DNA of 20,324 nucleotides, from positions 1-20,324 of the forward strand of contig DANA01000096.1 in the NCBI GenBank assembly GCA_002508495.1, given 5' to 3'. This document shows positions 1 to 7,929 of the stretch, one piece after another. A program made the position numbers and the translations under genes. Each line of letters begins with the position of its first letter. The first letter of the stretch is position 1. This DNA is from Methanoregula sp. UBA276. Lineage in GTDB: Archaea > Halobacteriota > Methanomicrobia > Methanomicrobiales > Methanospirillaceae. The notes beneath the pieces are model-generated. The model was given only the letters and a program-made list of their open reading frames with translations. It did no database searches and was not told where the DNA came from.

Positions 1-2
1 GC

Positions 3-983
3 GGCGTACGGTGTGCCCTGCCGCTTGCCGGCATCCAGTCGGTTATCCAGATGATGGCAATGGAGCCCCCCATGGATACCCGCAGGGGACTGGCAGGGAC
101 GGCCAACCTCCATGGCAGGATTGTGCCCGTCTATTCCTTACGGGAGCTTCTCGGGATGCCGGGTCGCCCCCCCCGGATCTCCGATATGCTCCTCATCGCA
201 GAGGCCAACGGGGAGACGATGGGAATATGGATAGACCATATCCACAGCGTTGAAGAACTCACCATTCTCTCCCCACCGGAGACCGCCGGCGAACACGGAG
301 GCACCCCGATCCAGGGAATCGCCCTCACCCCCGACGGGATTGTAGTTATTACGGACATTGCAACGTTCCTGACTCACCCCCCAAATGAGATCGGGGTTCA
401 AAAACTCATGGCGCTGCGAACAGATGGAGATACCGCACTTTCCGTCGTGCAGGAAGAGGAGATTTCGGATCCCGGCACGGCCCGTGCAATTCTTGCTGAA
501 CGCGCGTTGAAGATGCTCCCTGCCGAGCCGGGATTTTTGGAATCCGAGATGACCGAGGTCCTCCGTTTCCAGCTGGCATACCGCCAGTATGCCCTTGAAA
601 TGAAATTTGTCCAGGAGGTGATCATCACAGGTGAGATAACCCCGGTCCCCGGCACACCGGACTTCATCAGCGGCATCTGTGCGGTACGGGGCCAGATCAT
701 CTCGCTTGTTGACCTCAGGGCTCTCCTGAAGATACCAGAGACAGGGCTCACCGACCTGAACCGGGTGATCGTGATGACCAACGGGAAGAACACGTTCGGC
801 ATCCTTGCCGACTCTATAAGCGGCGTCGGGATAATCTCCCTTGACCAGGTTGACCCGCCGCGCACTGGTGACCTGCCATACGGGTGCAAATACCTCAGGG
901 GAACCCTTGACCGGGGGAACCTGTACCTCCTTGACGCTGGAACGATCCTCGGGGATCCCGGCATAATCGTCGATGAGGCATAA
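3..983 (+). CDS. cheW: Tandem CheW-domain chemosensory adaptor (5' partial)
   Basis: Scaffold protein that would couple the CheA kinase to the receptor next to it. The frame is open from the left edge (first full codon at 3), so the true start lies outside. The ATG at 51 is not credible as a start because the codons before it encode an early CheW strand (CALPLAGIQSVIQ). Two CheW-like domains are visible. The first covers about 3-380 and includes GTANLHGRIVPVYSLRELLG. The second covers about 555-950 and includes YALEMKFVQEV, ITPVPGTPDFISGI, and VRGQIISLVDLRALL. The linker contains an 'ILAERALKML' segment, similar to the one I recall preceding CheW domains in Wsp-type adaptors. The second domain is closer to consensus; the first is more divergent toward its end. 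The receptor gene follows 111 nt downstream. The function is secure at family level; the exact partner is inferred from context. Confidence 0.9.
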   Translation, partial: GVRCALPLAGIQSVIQMMAMEPPMDTRRGLAGTANLHGRIVPVYSLRELLGMPGRPPRISDMLLIAEANGETMGIWIDHIHSVEELTILSPPETAGEHGGTPIQGIALTPDGIVVITDIATFLTHPPNEIGVQKLMALRTDGDTALSVVQEEEISDPGTARAILAERALKMLPAEPGFLESEMTEVLRFQLAYRQYALEMKFVQEVIITGEITPVPGTPDFISGICAVRGQIISLVDLRALLKIPETGLTDLNRVIVMTNGKNTFGILADSISGVGIISLDQVDPPRTGDLPYGCKYLRGTLDRGNLYLLDAGTILGDPGIIVDEA

Positions 984-1094
984 GGATCCGGCCCCCTCCT
1001 GTTTTCGTGCAGGATCGGATCATTAGGTTAATACAATCCGGCACCAGTTATTTTTCTTACTACTGGAGGGCATCAAAGGAGGCTGAGGAGAAAA

Positions 1095-3482
1095 ATGTTC
1101 GAATCGTTTACCAATATGAAAGTCGGGACAAAGATCCTGGTGATCTGCCTTTTCCTGGCAATCATCCCGACGCTGTTGCTGGGCATCGTGGCATACACGA
1201 CGTCGAGTGCGGTCATCAACGAACAGACCGAGCGTTTACTGGAGACCCAGGTTCTGGACATGAAAGGGTGGACCAACGATGTTTACAAGCTCACGCGGAA
1301 CAAGGTCAACAGTGACCTTAATGTTGCAAAACAGAACTTTTACGGGAAGGGCACACCGGAGATCATCAATGACCAGATGACCCTCATCGACCGCAGCAAC
1401 AACAAGTATGTGGTTAATGACAATTATGAGATTGTCGATAAGGTCCAGGACATGGTCGGCGGCGCTGCAACGGTATTCCAGGTGTACAATGACAGTTACG
1501 CTGTCCGCATCTCCACCAATGTCCTTGACTCTTTCGGGAACAGGGCTGTCGGCACGCACCTGACCGATGATGTCTATGACTACACCGTTAATAACGACAA
1601 GACGTATTATGGCTGGAGGGACCTGTTCGGGAAGAACTATGTTACAGCGTATGAACCGATCAAGGATCCCAACGGGAAGATCATCGGCGTCCTTTTTGTC
1701 GGCACTCTTGAAGGACAGACCCTTGATGTGGTCAAGACCAGTATCCGGGAAACCGTTGTCGGCAAAAACGGGTACATGTATGTCATAAACAGTGAAGGAA
1801 CGGTACTGGTGCACCCGTTACTGGAGGGGCAGAACTGGTCGGATAAGGATTTTGTGCAGGAGATGTTTGTCAAAAAGGAAGGCAAAATTCCCCACGAAGT
1901 TGACGGAACCCAGGTCCTTGATGCCTACACCTATTACGAACCGCTTGACTGGTATATCGTCTCCCGTGCAGAATTATCGGATTTCACCGGGCCTATCGAT
2001 ACGATCCGGAATACCATCTTTGCGCTGATGATTGCGTCAATGGCCATCGGTGCAACCATAGCCATTCTCTTCGGCCGCTCGATATCCGGCCCGCTGCAGC
2101 AGGTCGTCGTCATGATCCGGGAACTGCGGTATGGTCACCTGTCTGCACGTCTCAATATCCGGAGAAAAGACGAGATCGGGGTCATGGCCGCAACCATGGA
2201 TGAGTTTGCCGAGGACCTCCAGATCAACGTTGTCGGCGATATCAGGAAGATTGCCAACGGGGAGTATATCGAAGAGTTCTCAAAACCGGTCGATGAGCGC
2301 GACGAGATCCGGCCCGCGCTGCGGATGATGGTTGACTCCCTTGACCACCTCCACAAGGAGACGATCAAACTCACGGATGCTGCCCGGGCGGGGGATCTCT
2401 CGGTTCGCGGGAACGAGAAAGCGTTCCGCGGCGGGTACCGCATGATCATTGCCGGTTTCAACAAGACCCTCGAGACAATCACGGAGCCGGTCAACGAAGC
2501 AATGCGCCTTTCCCGGTTTTATGCAGCCGGGGATTTCACGGCACGGTTCGATGACAAGATCCCGGTTGCCGGGGAGTTCGTTGCCTACCGGGATGCCCTT
2601 AACACGACCGGTATCGAGCTCCAGCGGCTGATGAAACTCATCAACGAGGAACTCTATGAAGGAGTCAGCGTCCTCTCACTTGCATCCAGCGAGATCTTAA
2701 GCATCACCACCCAGCTCTCCTCCGCCAGCTCGCAGACCGCGGACACGGTGAACACGACCTCAGATACCGTGGAAGGTGTGCGGAAGAAGACGGATCTGGT
2801 GAACCTCAAGACCAAGGAGATGTCGGACAAGGCGATGAAGGCGCTCGCGGTCTCGGGTGAAGGCCAGAAATCGGTCCAGGAGATCCTTGACGGGATGAAC
2901 CACATCCAGCGGCAGATGGACATGATCGGCATGAATGTCATCAAGCTCCAGGAACAGAGCCAGGCCATCGGGGAGATCATTGCCACGGTGACGGACATCT
3001 CGGAACAGTCGAACCTGCTTGCGGTCAACGCGTCTATTGAAGCGGCAAAGGCCGGGGAGCTCGGGAAGGGTTTTGCGGTTGTGGCACACGAGATCCACAA
3101 CCTTGCCGAGCAGTCCAAGCAGGCGACCGGCAACATCCGCACGATCCTTACCGATATCCAGCGGGGCGTTTCTTCGACCGTGGTCTCGACCGAACGCGGC
3201 ACGAATTCCGTTGCTGATGCAGCCCGCCTGACCGCCGATGCCAAGGAAGCCATCGAGGTGCTGACACGATCAATCGCCGATTCTTCGCATGAGGCGATCG
3301 AGATTGCGTCATCCATTCACGAGCAGGCGACCGGGATGGACCAGATCTCAGAAGCAATGGAGAACATCCGCGATGCAGCCCAGAAGAACCTCGAGATCAC
3401 CCGAAAAGCCGAGAAGACCGCAGAAGACCTGCACACGCTCGGTGTCCGGCTGAAGAAGATCACCGAACAGTACCATGTCTGA
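1095..3482 (+). CDS. Methyl-accepting chemotaxis protein with double Cache sensor and multiple HAMP units
   Basis: Transmembrane chemoreceptor of 795 residues. TM1 is at about 13-35. An extracellular sensor follows (about 38-300) that looks like a Cache_3-Cache_2 fusion (YVTAYEPIKDPNGKIIGVLFVG at about 182-203) plus a second Cache-like part (GKNGYMYVINSEGTVLVHP). TM2 is at about 305-327. A canonical HAMP comes next, then further HAMP-like repeats to about 510 (NGEYIEEFS, AGDLSVRG, AGDFTARF). The coiled-coil signalling domain has its hairpin tip at about 634-674 (ISEQSNLLAVNASIEAA, GKGFAVVAHEI). Two tip positions that are usually Arg are Lys652 and His668. An AGGAGG at 1077-1082 and a closer GAGGAG at 1085-1090 support the ATG at 1095. 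The protein lies between the CheW adaptor and CheA, so it is probably the dedicated receptor of that kinase. The ligand cannot be told from sequence. Confidence 0.95.
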   Translation: MFESFTNMKVGTKILVICLFLAIIPTLLLGIVAYTTSSAVINEQTERLLETQVLDMKGWTNDVYKLTRNKVNSDLNVAKQNFYGKGTPEIINDQMTLIDRSNNKYVVNDNYEIVDKVQDMVGGAATVFQVYNDSYAVRISTNVLDSFGNRAVGTHLTDDVYDYTVNNDKTYYGWRDLFGKNYVTAYEPIKDPNGKIIGVLFVGTLEGQTLDVVKTSIRETVVGKNGYMYVINSEGTVLVHPLLEGQNWSDKDFVQEMFVKKEGKIPHEVDGTQVLDAYTYYEPLDWYIVSRAELSDFTGPIDTIRNTIFALMIASMAIGATIAILFGRSISGPLQQVVVMIRELRYGHLSARLNIRRKDEIGVMAATMDEFAEDLQINVVGDIRKIANGEYIEEFSKPVDERDEIRPALRMMVDSLDHLHKETIKLTDAARAGDLSVRGNEKAFRGGYRMIIAGFNKTLETITEPVNEAMRLSRFYAAGDFTARFDDKIPVAGEFVAYRDALNTTGIELQRLMKLINEELYEGVSVLSLASSEILSITTQLSSASSQTADTVNTTSDTVEGVRKKTDLVNLKTKEMSDKAMKALAVSGEGQKSVQEILDGMNHIQRQMDMIGMNVIKLQEQSQAIGEIIATVTDISEQSNLLAVNASIEAAKAGELGKGFAVVAHEIHNLAEQSKQATGNIRTILTDIQRGVSSTVVSTERGTNSVADAARLTADAKEAIEVLTRSIADSSHEAIEIASSIHEQATGMDQISEAMENIRDAAQKNLEITRKAEKTAEDLHTLGVRLKKITEQYHV

Positions 3483-3494
3483 AACACAACTGCA

Positions 3495-5900
3495 ATGATG
3501 GATACGGACGGGGAATTCCGCAAACGGCTTCTTGCCACATTCCGGGAAGAAGCCGACGAGCACGTTACCGAGATCACCCAGGATCTCATCAGCCTCGAAA
3601 AGGCCGAGCCCGATGCAAGAGCGGAATTCATTGAGAAGGCCTACCGGAAAACGCACAGCCTGAAAGGTGCTGCCCGGGCGGTCCAGCTGCGGGAGATCGA
3701 GAGTGTCTGCCAGAACCTCGAAACGGTCTTCTCTGGCATGAAAAAAGGGAACTATGTCCCTGATGCAGAAGCGTTCGATCTCTTCCATGAAGCCCTCAAG
3801 GGCATCCAAAAGCTCATGGGAGATGATGCCACGCCGGCAACAACGGCAAGCGAGATCAACACCAGGGTCCGCCGGCTCATTGACGGGGGGAAAGCAACCG
3901 GCATGCAAAAATCCCCCGGACCTTCAGATGAAGCGGTGGCCCGCCGTTCTTCGGCAACCGAAAACGCCGGTGCCCGCACAGCGGGGGAGGGGCCTTCCCC
4001 ATCAACGGGCCGGAGCAGGGCTAAGAATGGTGCAACCGAAAGTCCTGCACCGCAGTTTCCCATGCCGGGAGTGGTACTACCCAACACCTCCTTTGCAGAT
4101 ACCCGCACGGTCCGTATCGCTGCCGACAAGCTGGACCGGCTCATATCGGGATCGGATGATCTGCTGACAACGCGGTTGTTCCTCGCCCACCGTATGCAGG
4201 AACTCGAGGATATGATCACCCGCTTCGGGCTCTGGCGCTGGAACTATACCCTGGTATCCAACGACATGCACCGGATCCGGGAAATGTCGTTTGGAAAACG
4301 GCGGTCGGAGCTGCCCTCGGACCTCGTCCTGCCGCTCCAGCGGATCGTGGAGTTCTTAGAATACAACCGGGAATTCGTTGCAGTCCTCCAGCACGATCTC
4401 GGGGCACACATCCAGGAGACCGAAATCGACCGTTCGGCACTGGAATCGAGCACCCAGACGATCTCGGACCTGATCCACGATGCCGTCCTGCTCCCCATCG
4501 CAAATGTCCTCGTTATGTTCAACGGGCTCGTGCGGGACTATTCAAGAAAGACCGGCAAGCAGGTTGACCTCGTGATCGAAGGCGGGGAGATCGAGATGGA
4601 CCGCCGTATTCTTGAGGCGCTCAAGGATCCCATCATGCACCTCATCCATAACAGCATCGACCATGGGATCGAGTACCCGGACATCCGCACCCAGAAAGGA
4701 AAACCCGTACGGGGAACGGTCCGGATACGGGTTGTCCCGCTCTCCGGCAGTAAGGTCAGTATCGAGATCTCCGATGACGGGGCCGGTATCGATCCTACAG
4801 GTATCCGCCAGGTTGCGCGGGACCGGGGTTTTATCACCGACAAGGAGGGGGAGGGACTGACGGATAGCGAGATCCTCTGGCTGGTCTTCAAATCCGGGTT
4901 ATCAACCAGCCCCTTTGTGACAGACCTCTCGGGCCGTGGCCTTGGCCTTGCCATTGTGGAAGATACCGCAACACGCCTTGGCGGGAAAGTCTCCATAGCA
5001 TCGGGGTTGGACACGGGCACCACGGTCAGGATCATGGTACCGGTCCGGCTTGCTACCCTCCGGGGCGTGGTCGTACGGGCAGGCAACCAGCGCTATGTAC
5101 TTCCCATGCAACAGGTCCGCCAGGTGATACGGGTGAAAAACGACGCGATCGTAACCCGGAAGGGGCGTCCGTCCCTCTTCTTCCAGGGGGAGATGATCAG
5201 CACAATCCGTCTCACGGATGCTCTTGGGATTCCTGCAACAGGTACAGCAGGGGAACGAAAAGGACAGGTTCCGGTCATCATTCTGGCATATGGTGCCGGG
5301 CAGATCGCCTGTATCGTCGACGAAGTCCAGCAGGTACAGGAGATTGTCATCCGCCCGCTGGGGAGCCAGATCCGTCGGGTCAGGCGGATCACCGGTGCGG
5401 TAATACTGGGAGATGGGACGCTCGCGCTCGTCCTCGACCCGCTCGAACTGATCCAGGAGTCGCTCAAGGGTACGCCGATTGCCTCCCATGATATCCCCGG
5501 GCGACTCAAGGAGAAGCGCGTGCTTGTCGTAGAGGACTCGGTCACATCCCGCACGCTCCTCCAGACAATCCTTGAACGGGCCGGTTATCTTGTCCAGACC
5601 GCTACTGATGGCATCGAGGCACTGGCACTCATAAAACAGCACCCGTTTGACATCGTTGTCTCGGATATCGATATGCCCCGGATGAACGGGTTTACCCTGA
5701 CCGAGAAGATACGCGCTGACGAACGCCTCGTGCACCTCCCCATCGTCCTCGTCACCTCGCTTGACTCGGATGAAGACCGGAACCATGGGCTTGCCGTGGG
5801 CGCAGATGCGTATATCGTAAAGAGCAGTTTTGACCGCCACGGGATCCTCGACGTTGTCGCAAACCTCCTTGCTGACCGCAGGAGTTGTGGATGGTCATGA
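3495..5900 (+). CDS. cheA: CheA-type hybrid histidine kinase with C-terminal receiver (CheA-REC)
   Basis: Chemosensory kinase of 801 residues, starting 12 nt after the receptor stop. The domains are: Hpt with phosphoacceptor His54 in KTHSLKGAA; a Pro/Ala/Ser-rich linker (about 132-200) with no recognisable P2 CheY-docking domain; a helical dimerisation part (about 205-350); HATPase_c with N-box HLIHNSIDHGIE (382-393), G1 DDGAGID (427-433) and G2 GRGLGLAIV (480-488); a CheW-like P5 domain (about 515-655); and a receiver (about 673-795) with Glu680/Asp681, phosphoacceptor Asp724 in VVSDIDMPRMNG and Lys776. Classical CheA has Arg where this N-box has His385, and GRGVGMDVV at G2. The CheA-REC fusion is the layout of WspE and FrzE, so the likely phosphate path is His54 to Asp724 or to the REC of the next gene. 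No strong Shine-Dalgarno precedes the start; ATG at 3498 is an alternative. Confidence 0.95.
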   Translation: MMDTDGEFRKRLLATFREEADEHVTEITQDLISLEKAEPDARAEFIEKAYRKTHSLKGAARAVQLREIESVCQNLETVFSGMKKGNYVPDAEAFDLFHEALKGIQKLMGDDATPATTASEINTRVRRLIDGGKATGMQKSPGPSDEAVARRSSATENAGARTAGEGPSPSTGRSRAKNGATESPAPQFPMPGVVLPNTSFADTRTVRIAADKLDRLISGSDDLLTTRLFLAHRMQELEDMITRFGLWRWNYTLVSNDMHRIREMSFGKRRSELPSDLVLPLQRIVEFLEYNREFVAVLQHDLGAHIQETEIDRSALESSTQTISDLIHDAVLLPIANVLVMFNGLVRDYSRKTGKQVDLVIEGGEIEMDRRILEALKDPIMHLIHNSIDHGIEYPDIRTQKGKPVRGTVRIRVVPLSGSKVSIEISDDGAGIDPTGIRQVARDRGFITDKEGEGLTDSEILWLVFKSGLSTSPFVTDLSGRGLGLAIVEDTATRLGGKVSIASGLDTGTTVRIMVPVRLATLRGVVVRAGNQRYVLPMQQVRQVIRVKNDAIVTRKGRPSLFFQGEMISTIRLTDALGIPATGTAGERKGQVPVIILAYGAGQIACIVDEVQQVQEIVIRPLGSQIRRVRRITGAVILGDGTLALVLDPLELIQESLKGTPIASHDIPGRLKEKRVLVVEDSVTSRTLLQTILERAGYLVQTATDGIEALALIKQHPFDIVVSDIDMPRMNGFTLTEKIRADERLVHLPIVLVTSLDSDEDRNHGLAVGADAYIVKSSFDRHGILDVVANLLADRRSCGWS
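5881..5884 (+). promoter_or_regulatory. Shine-Dalgarno GGAG that fixes the start of the REC-kinase gene
   Basis: GGAG lies inside the last codons of the CheA gene. It is directly adjacent to a TTG at 5885 but 6 nt before the ATG at 5891, so the ATG is the better start. The resulting 10-base gene overlap suggests translational coupling. Confidence 0.65.
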
Positions 5901-7210
5901 TGGAAGATAAGAGAAGACAGGGCGGCCCCATCCTCGTTGTCGAGGACAGCAGGACACAGGCTGAATATCTCGGGCATATCCTCGGGAAGGGCAACTACCC
6001 CTTCAGGATTGCAGACAATGGCCGGAATGCACTGGACCTGATCGCGCAGGAACGACCTGCCATGATCCTCACGGACATCATCATGCCGGATATTGACGGG
6101 TACGAGCTTTGCAGGAGGATCCGCCAGAATACGGCAACCGCGGACATCCCGGTCATCATGGTCACCCAGCTCTTCGACCCTGCAGATGTCCTCAAAGGGC
6201 TTGAGGCAGGTGCTGACAATTTCATCATAAAACCGTTCGATTCCGCAATGGTCCTAATCCGGATCCGGGAAGTTTTCAGCGCTGCAGAGCAGGGGGGCGA
6301 ACCTGCCGGATCATCCCCGTTGCTTGAAGTTGAATTTGGCGGCAGCCGGTATTCCATCCGTGCCGGCAGGCTCCAGATACTCCGGATCCTCCTCTCAACC
6401 TATGAACTCGCGATCCGGAAAAACACCGAGTTGCAGGAAGCACAGGAGAACCTGCTCTCGCTCAACGAACAGCTCCAGCAGATGGTCGAGGAGATGCAGG
6501 TGGCAAACGATGACCTTCAGATGGAGAACACTTCCCGGCAGCAGGCGGAGCGCGATCTTGCACAGGCAAACAAGAAACTCCAGCTGATGACCAGCATCAC
6601 CCGCCATGACCTCCTCAACCAGCTCACGGTCCTGCAGGGCTACCTGGAACTTGCCGACGAGAACAACAGTACTAAGCCGGACCTCGCGTCGGCACAGATA
6701 AAAAAGAGCATGGACGTGATCAAACGCTCCATTAATACGGTCCAGTTCACGAGCGAGTACCAGCGGATCGGGATGACGTCCCCTGCCTGGCACCCGCTTT
6801 CTGCATGCATTGTCAATGCCAGCGGGTATGCAACGCTCGGCGAGGTCCGGCTGGAGAACGAAGTCCCGGCAGGTGTCGAGATCTATGCGGATCCGCTGAT
6901 CGAGAAAGCTATTTTCAACCTTATTGACAATGCCCTCAGGTACGGATTGACCCTCACGACCATCCGGTTCAGGGTCGATTACCAGAAAGATACGCCGGTC
7001 GTTATCTGCGAGGATGACGGCATTGGGATCCGTCCTGAAGATAAAGAACGCATCTTCACCTATGGATACGGGACCAATACGGGAATGGGACTCTTTTTGG
7101 TCCGCGAGATCCTTGCCATCACCGGTATCGTCATCCGCGAGACCGGAACATTCGGGAACGGCGCACGGTTCGAGATCCACGTTCCTCCGAAAGCATACCG
7201 GGTTATCTGA
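5891..7210 (+). CDS. Soluble response regulator-histidine kinase (REC-HisKA-HATPase)
   Basis: Cytoplasmic protein of 439 residues with no membrane segment. The N-terminal receiver (about 14-128) has Glu18/Asp19, phosphoacceptor Asp62 in LTDIIMPDIDG, Thr92 and Lys114. A linker of about 145-180 (YSIRAGRLQILRILLSTYE) resembles one I recall in REC-kinases found beside CheA genes. A coiled coil (about 177-232) leads to the H-box SITRHDLLNQLT with His239. The ATPase has N-box NLIDNALRYG (343-352), G1 EDDGIGI (374-380) and G2 NTGMGLFLVREI (396-407). It overlaps the cheA end, so it is the probable phosphotransfer target of CheA. Its output is then another kinase rather than a DNA-binding or motor-binding protein. 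The catalytic half is clearly paralogous to the kinase at 18456-19742. What it phosphorylates is unknown. ATG at 5897 or 5900 could also serve as start. Confidence 0.92.
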   Translation: MVMMEDKRRQGGPILVVEDSRTQAEYLGHILGKGNYPFRIADNGRNALDLIAQERPAMILTDIIMPDIDGYELCRRIRQNTATADIPVIMVTQLFDPADVLKGLEAGADNFIIKPFDSAMVLIRIREVFSAAEQGGEPAGSSPLLEVEFGGSRYSIRAGRLQILRILLSTYELAIRKNTELQEAQENLLSLNEQLQQMVEEMQVANDDLQMENTSRQQAERDLAQANKKLQLMTSITRHDLLNQLTVLQGYLELADENNSTKPDLASAQIKKSMDVIKRSINTVQFTSEYQRIGMTSPAWHPLSACIVNASGYATLGEVRLENEVPAGVEIYADPLIEKAIFNLIDNALRYGLTLTTIRFRVDYQKDTPVVICEDDGIGIRPEDKERIFTYGYGTNTGMGLFLVREILAITGIVIRETGTFGNGARFEIHVPPKAYRVI

Positions 7211-7221
7211 AGTGGGGCATA

Positions 7222-7256
7222 TTTTTTCGTCCGACTCGTATTTCCTTCATTTTTTT
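7222..7256 (+). terminator. U-rich terminator tracts after the chemosensory operon
   Basis: T6 (7222-7227) and T7 (7250-7256) follow the stop codon by 12-46 nt in otherwise GC-rich sequence. No hairpin is evident, which fits archaeal U-tract termination. Confidence 0.5.
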
Positions 7257-7265
7257 GACCCGTAC

Positions 7266-7275
7266 TTTTTATAAT
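7266..7275 (+). promoter_or_regulatory. TATA box of the first DUF47-PiT operon
   Basis: The T-rich ACTTTTTATAAT run ends about 25 nt before the ATG at 7300. With the usual 25-27 nt from archaeal TATA centre to transcription start, the transcript would begin within a few bases of that ATG. No Shine-Dalgarno lies before the ATG, which agrees with a leaderless or nearly leaderless mRNA. Confidence 0.6.
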
Positions 7276-7299
7276 TCCACGATTGATCACACTCATGCT

Positions 7300-7929
7300 A
7301 TGCGTATCCGCGACCTGATCCTGCCGGAAGACCGGGTATTTTTCACCCTTTTTAAAGAGATTGCCGATAAGATTGCCGAAGCTGCTGCCACGTTAAACGA
7401 TATTACGCATGAGCTTCCAGAGGGAACAGAGAAATCCCATAAGGTACGCCAGCTCGAACACCATGGCGACGAGATCACCCGAAAGATCTTCGAGCAGCTT
7501 GATGCATCCCTCATCACCCCGCTCGAACCCGAAGAGATTGCAAGGCTCGCCCCGGTATTCGATGATGTCCTGGACCGGCTTGACTGGGTCACCCACCAGC
7601 TCTGTAACTACGAGATCCCGCAGACCAACGATGTCTTAAAAGAATACTCCTACTTAATCATGCTCGCGACAACGGAGATATCGCATGCGGTCGACAGCCT
7701 TTCGACCCTGAAGAACCCTGATGAGGTAAAGACGCATGTCCAGGAGATCAGCCGGTTGTATAACCTGTCGACAGAACTCCTCTCGCGGGCGATCCTGGAG
7801 CTCTTCAAGACAAAGGATCTCCTGATGATAATCAAGCTCAAGGATATCTACGAGGGAATGGCAAAGGTGATGGAGAAATGCAACGATGTCGGCCATGCCA
7901 TCGGTGACATAGCCAAGGCACACGCATGA
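7300..7929 (+). CDS. DUF47/PhoU-like regulator paired with PiT permease (copy 1)
   Basis: All-helical protein of 209 residues of the DUF47 family (PhoU_div), usually encoded next to PiT transporters and thought to modulate them. The N-terminus MRIRDLILPEDRVFF aligns with MGLRELLIPQDKKFF of the second copy, which fixes the ATG at 7300. The longer open frame from TTG 7255 would include the TATA box and is rejected. Conserved patches are LEHHGDEITRKIFEQL, ITPLEPEEIARLA, DDVLDRLDWV and IIKLKDIYEGM. Both copies are exactly 209 residues when started this way. The stop overlaps the permease start by ATGA, so the two are translated together. The role as a regulator or accessory protein of the permease is known for the family only in outline; direct phosphate binding is not shown here. 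Confidence 0.9.
   Translation: MRIRDLILPEDRVFFTLFKEIADKIAEAAATLNDITHELPEGTEKSHKVRQLEHHGDEITRKIFEQLDASLITPLEPEEIARLAPVFDDVLDRLDWVTHQLCNYEIPQTNDVLKEYSYLIMLATTEISHAVDSLSTLKNPDEVKTHVQEISRLYNLSTELLSRAILELFKTKDLLMIIKLKDIYEGMAKVMEKCNDVGHAIGDIAKAHA

Noticed and set aside
51..983. ATG at 51 as the true start of the CheW gene
   Set aside because: The open frame continues to the left edge and encodes an early CheW strand before the ATG; the gene is cut by the window.
4902..5840. 312-codon - strand frame opposite cheA
   Set aside because: Shadow of a gene with full CheA motifs; no recognisable domain.
7255..7299. TTG start for the first DUF47 gene
   Set aside because: It would translate the TATA box; the paralogue aligns from ATG 7300.
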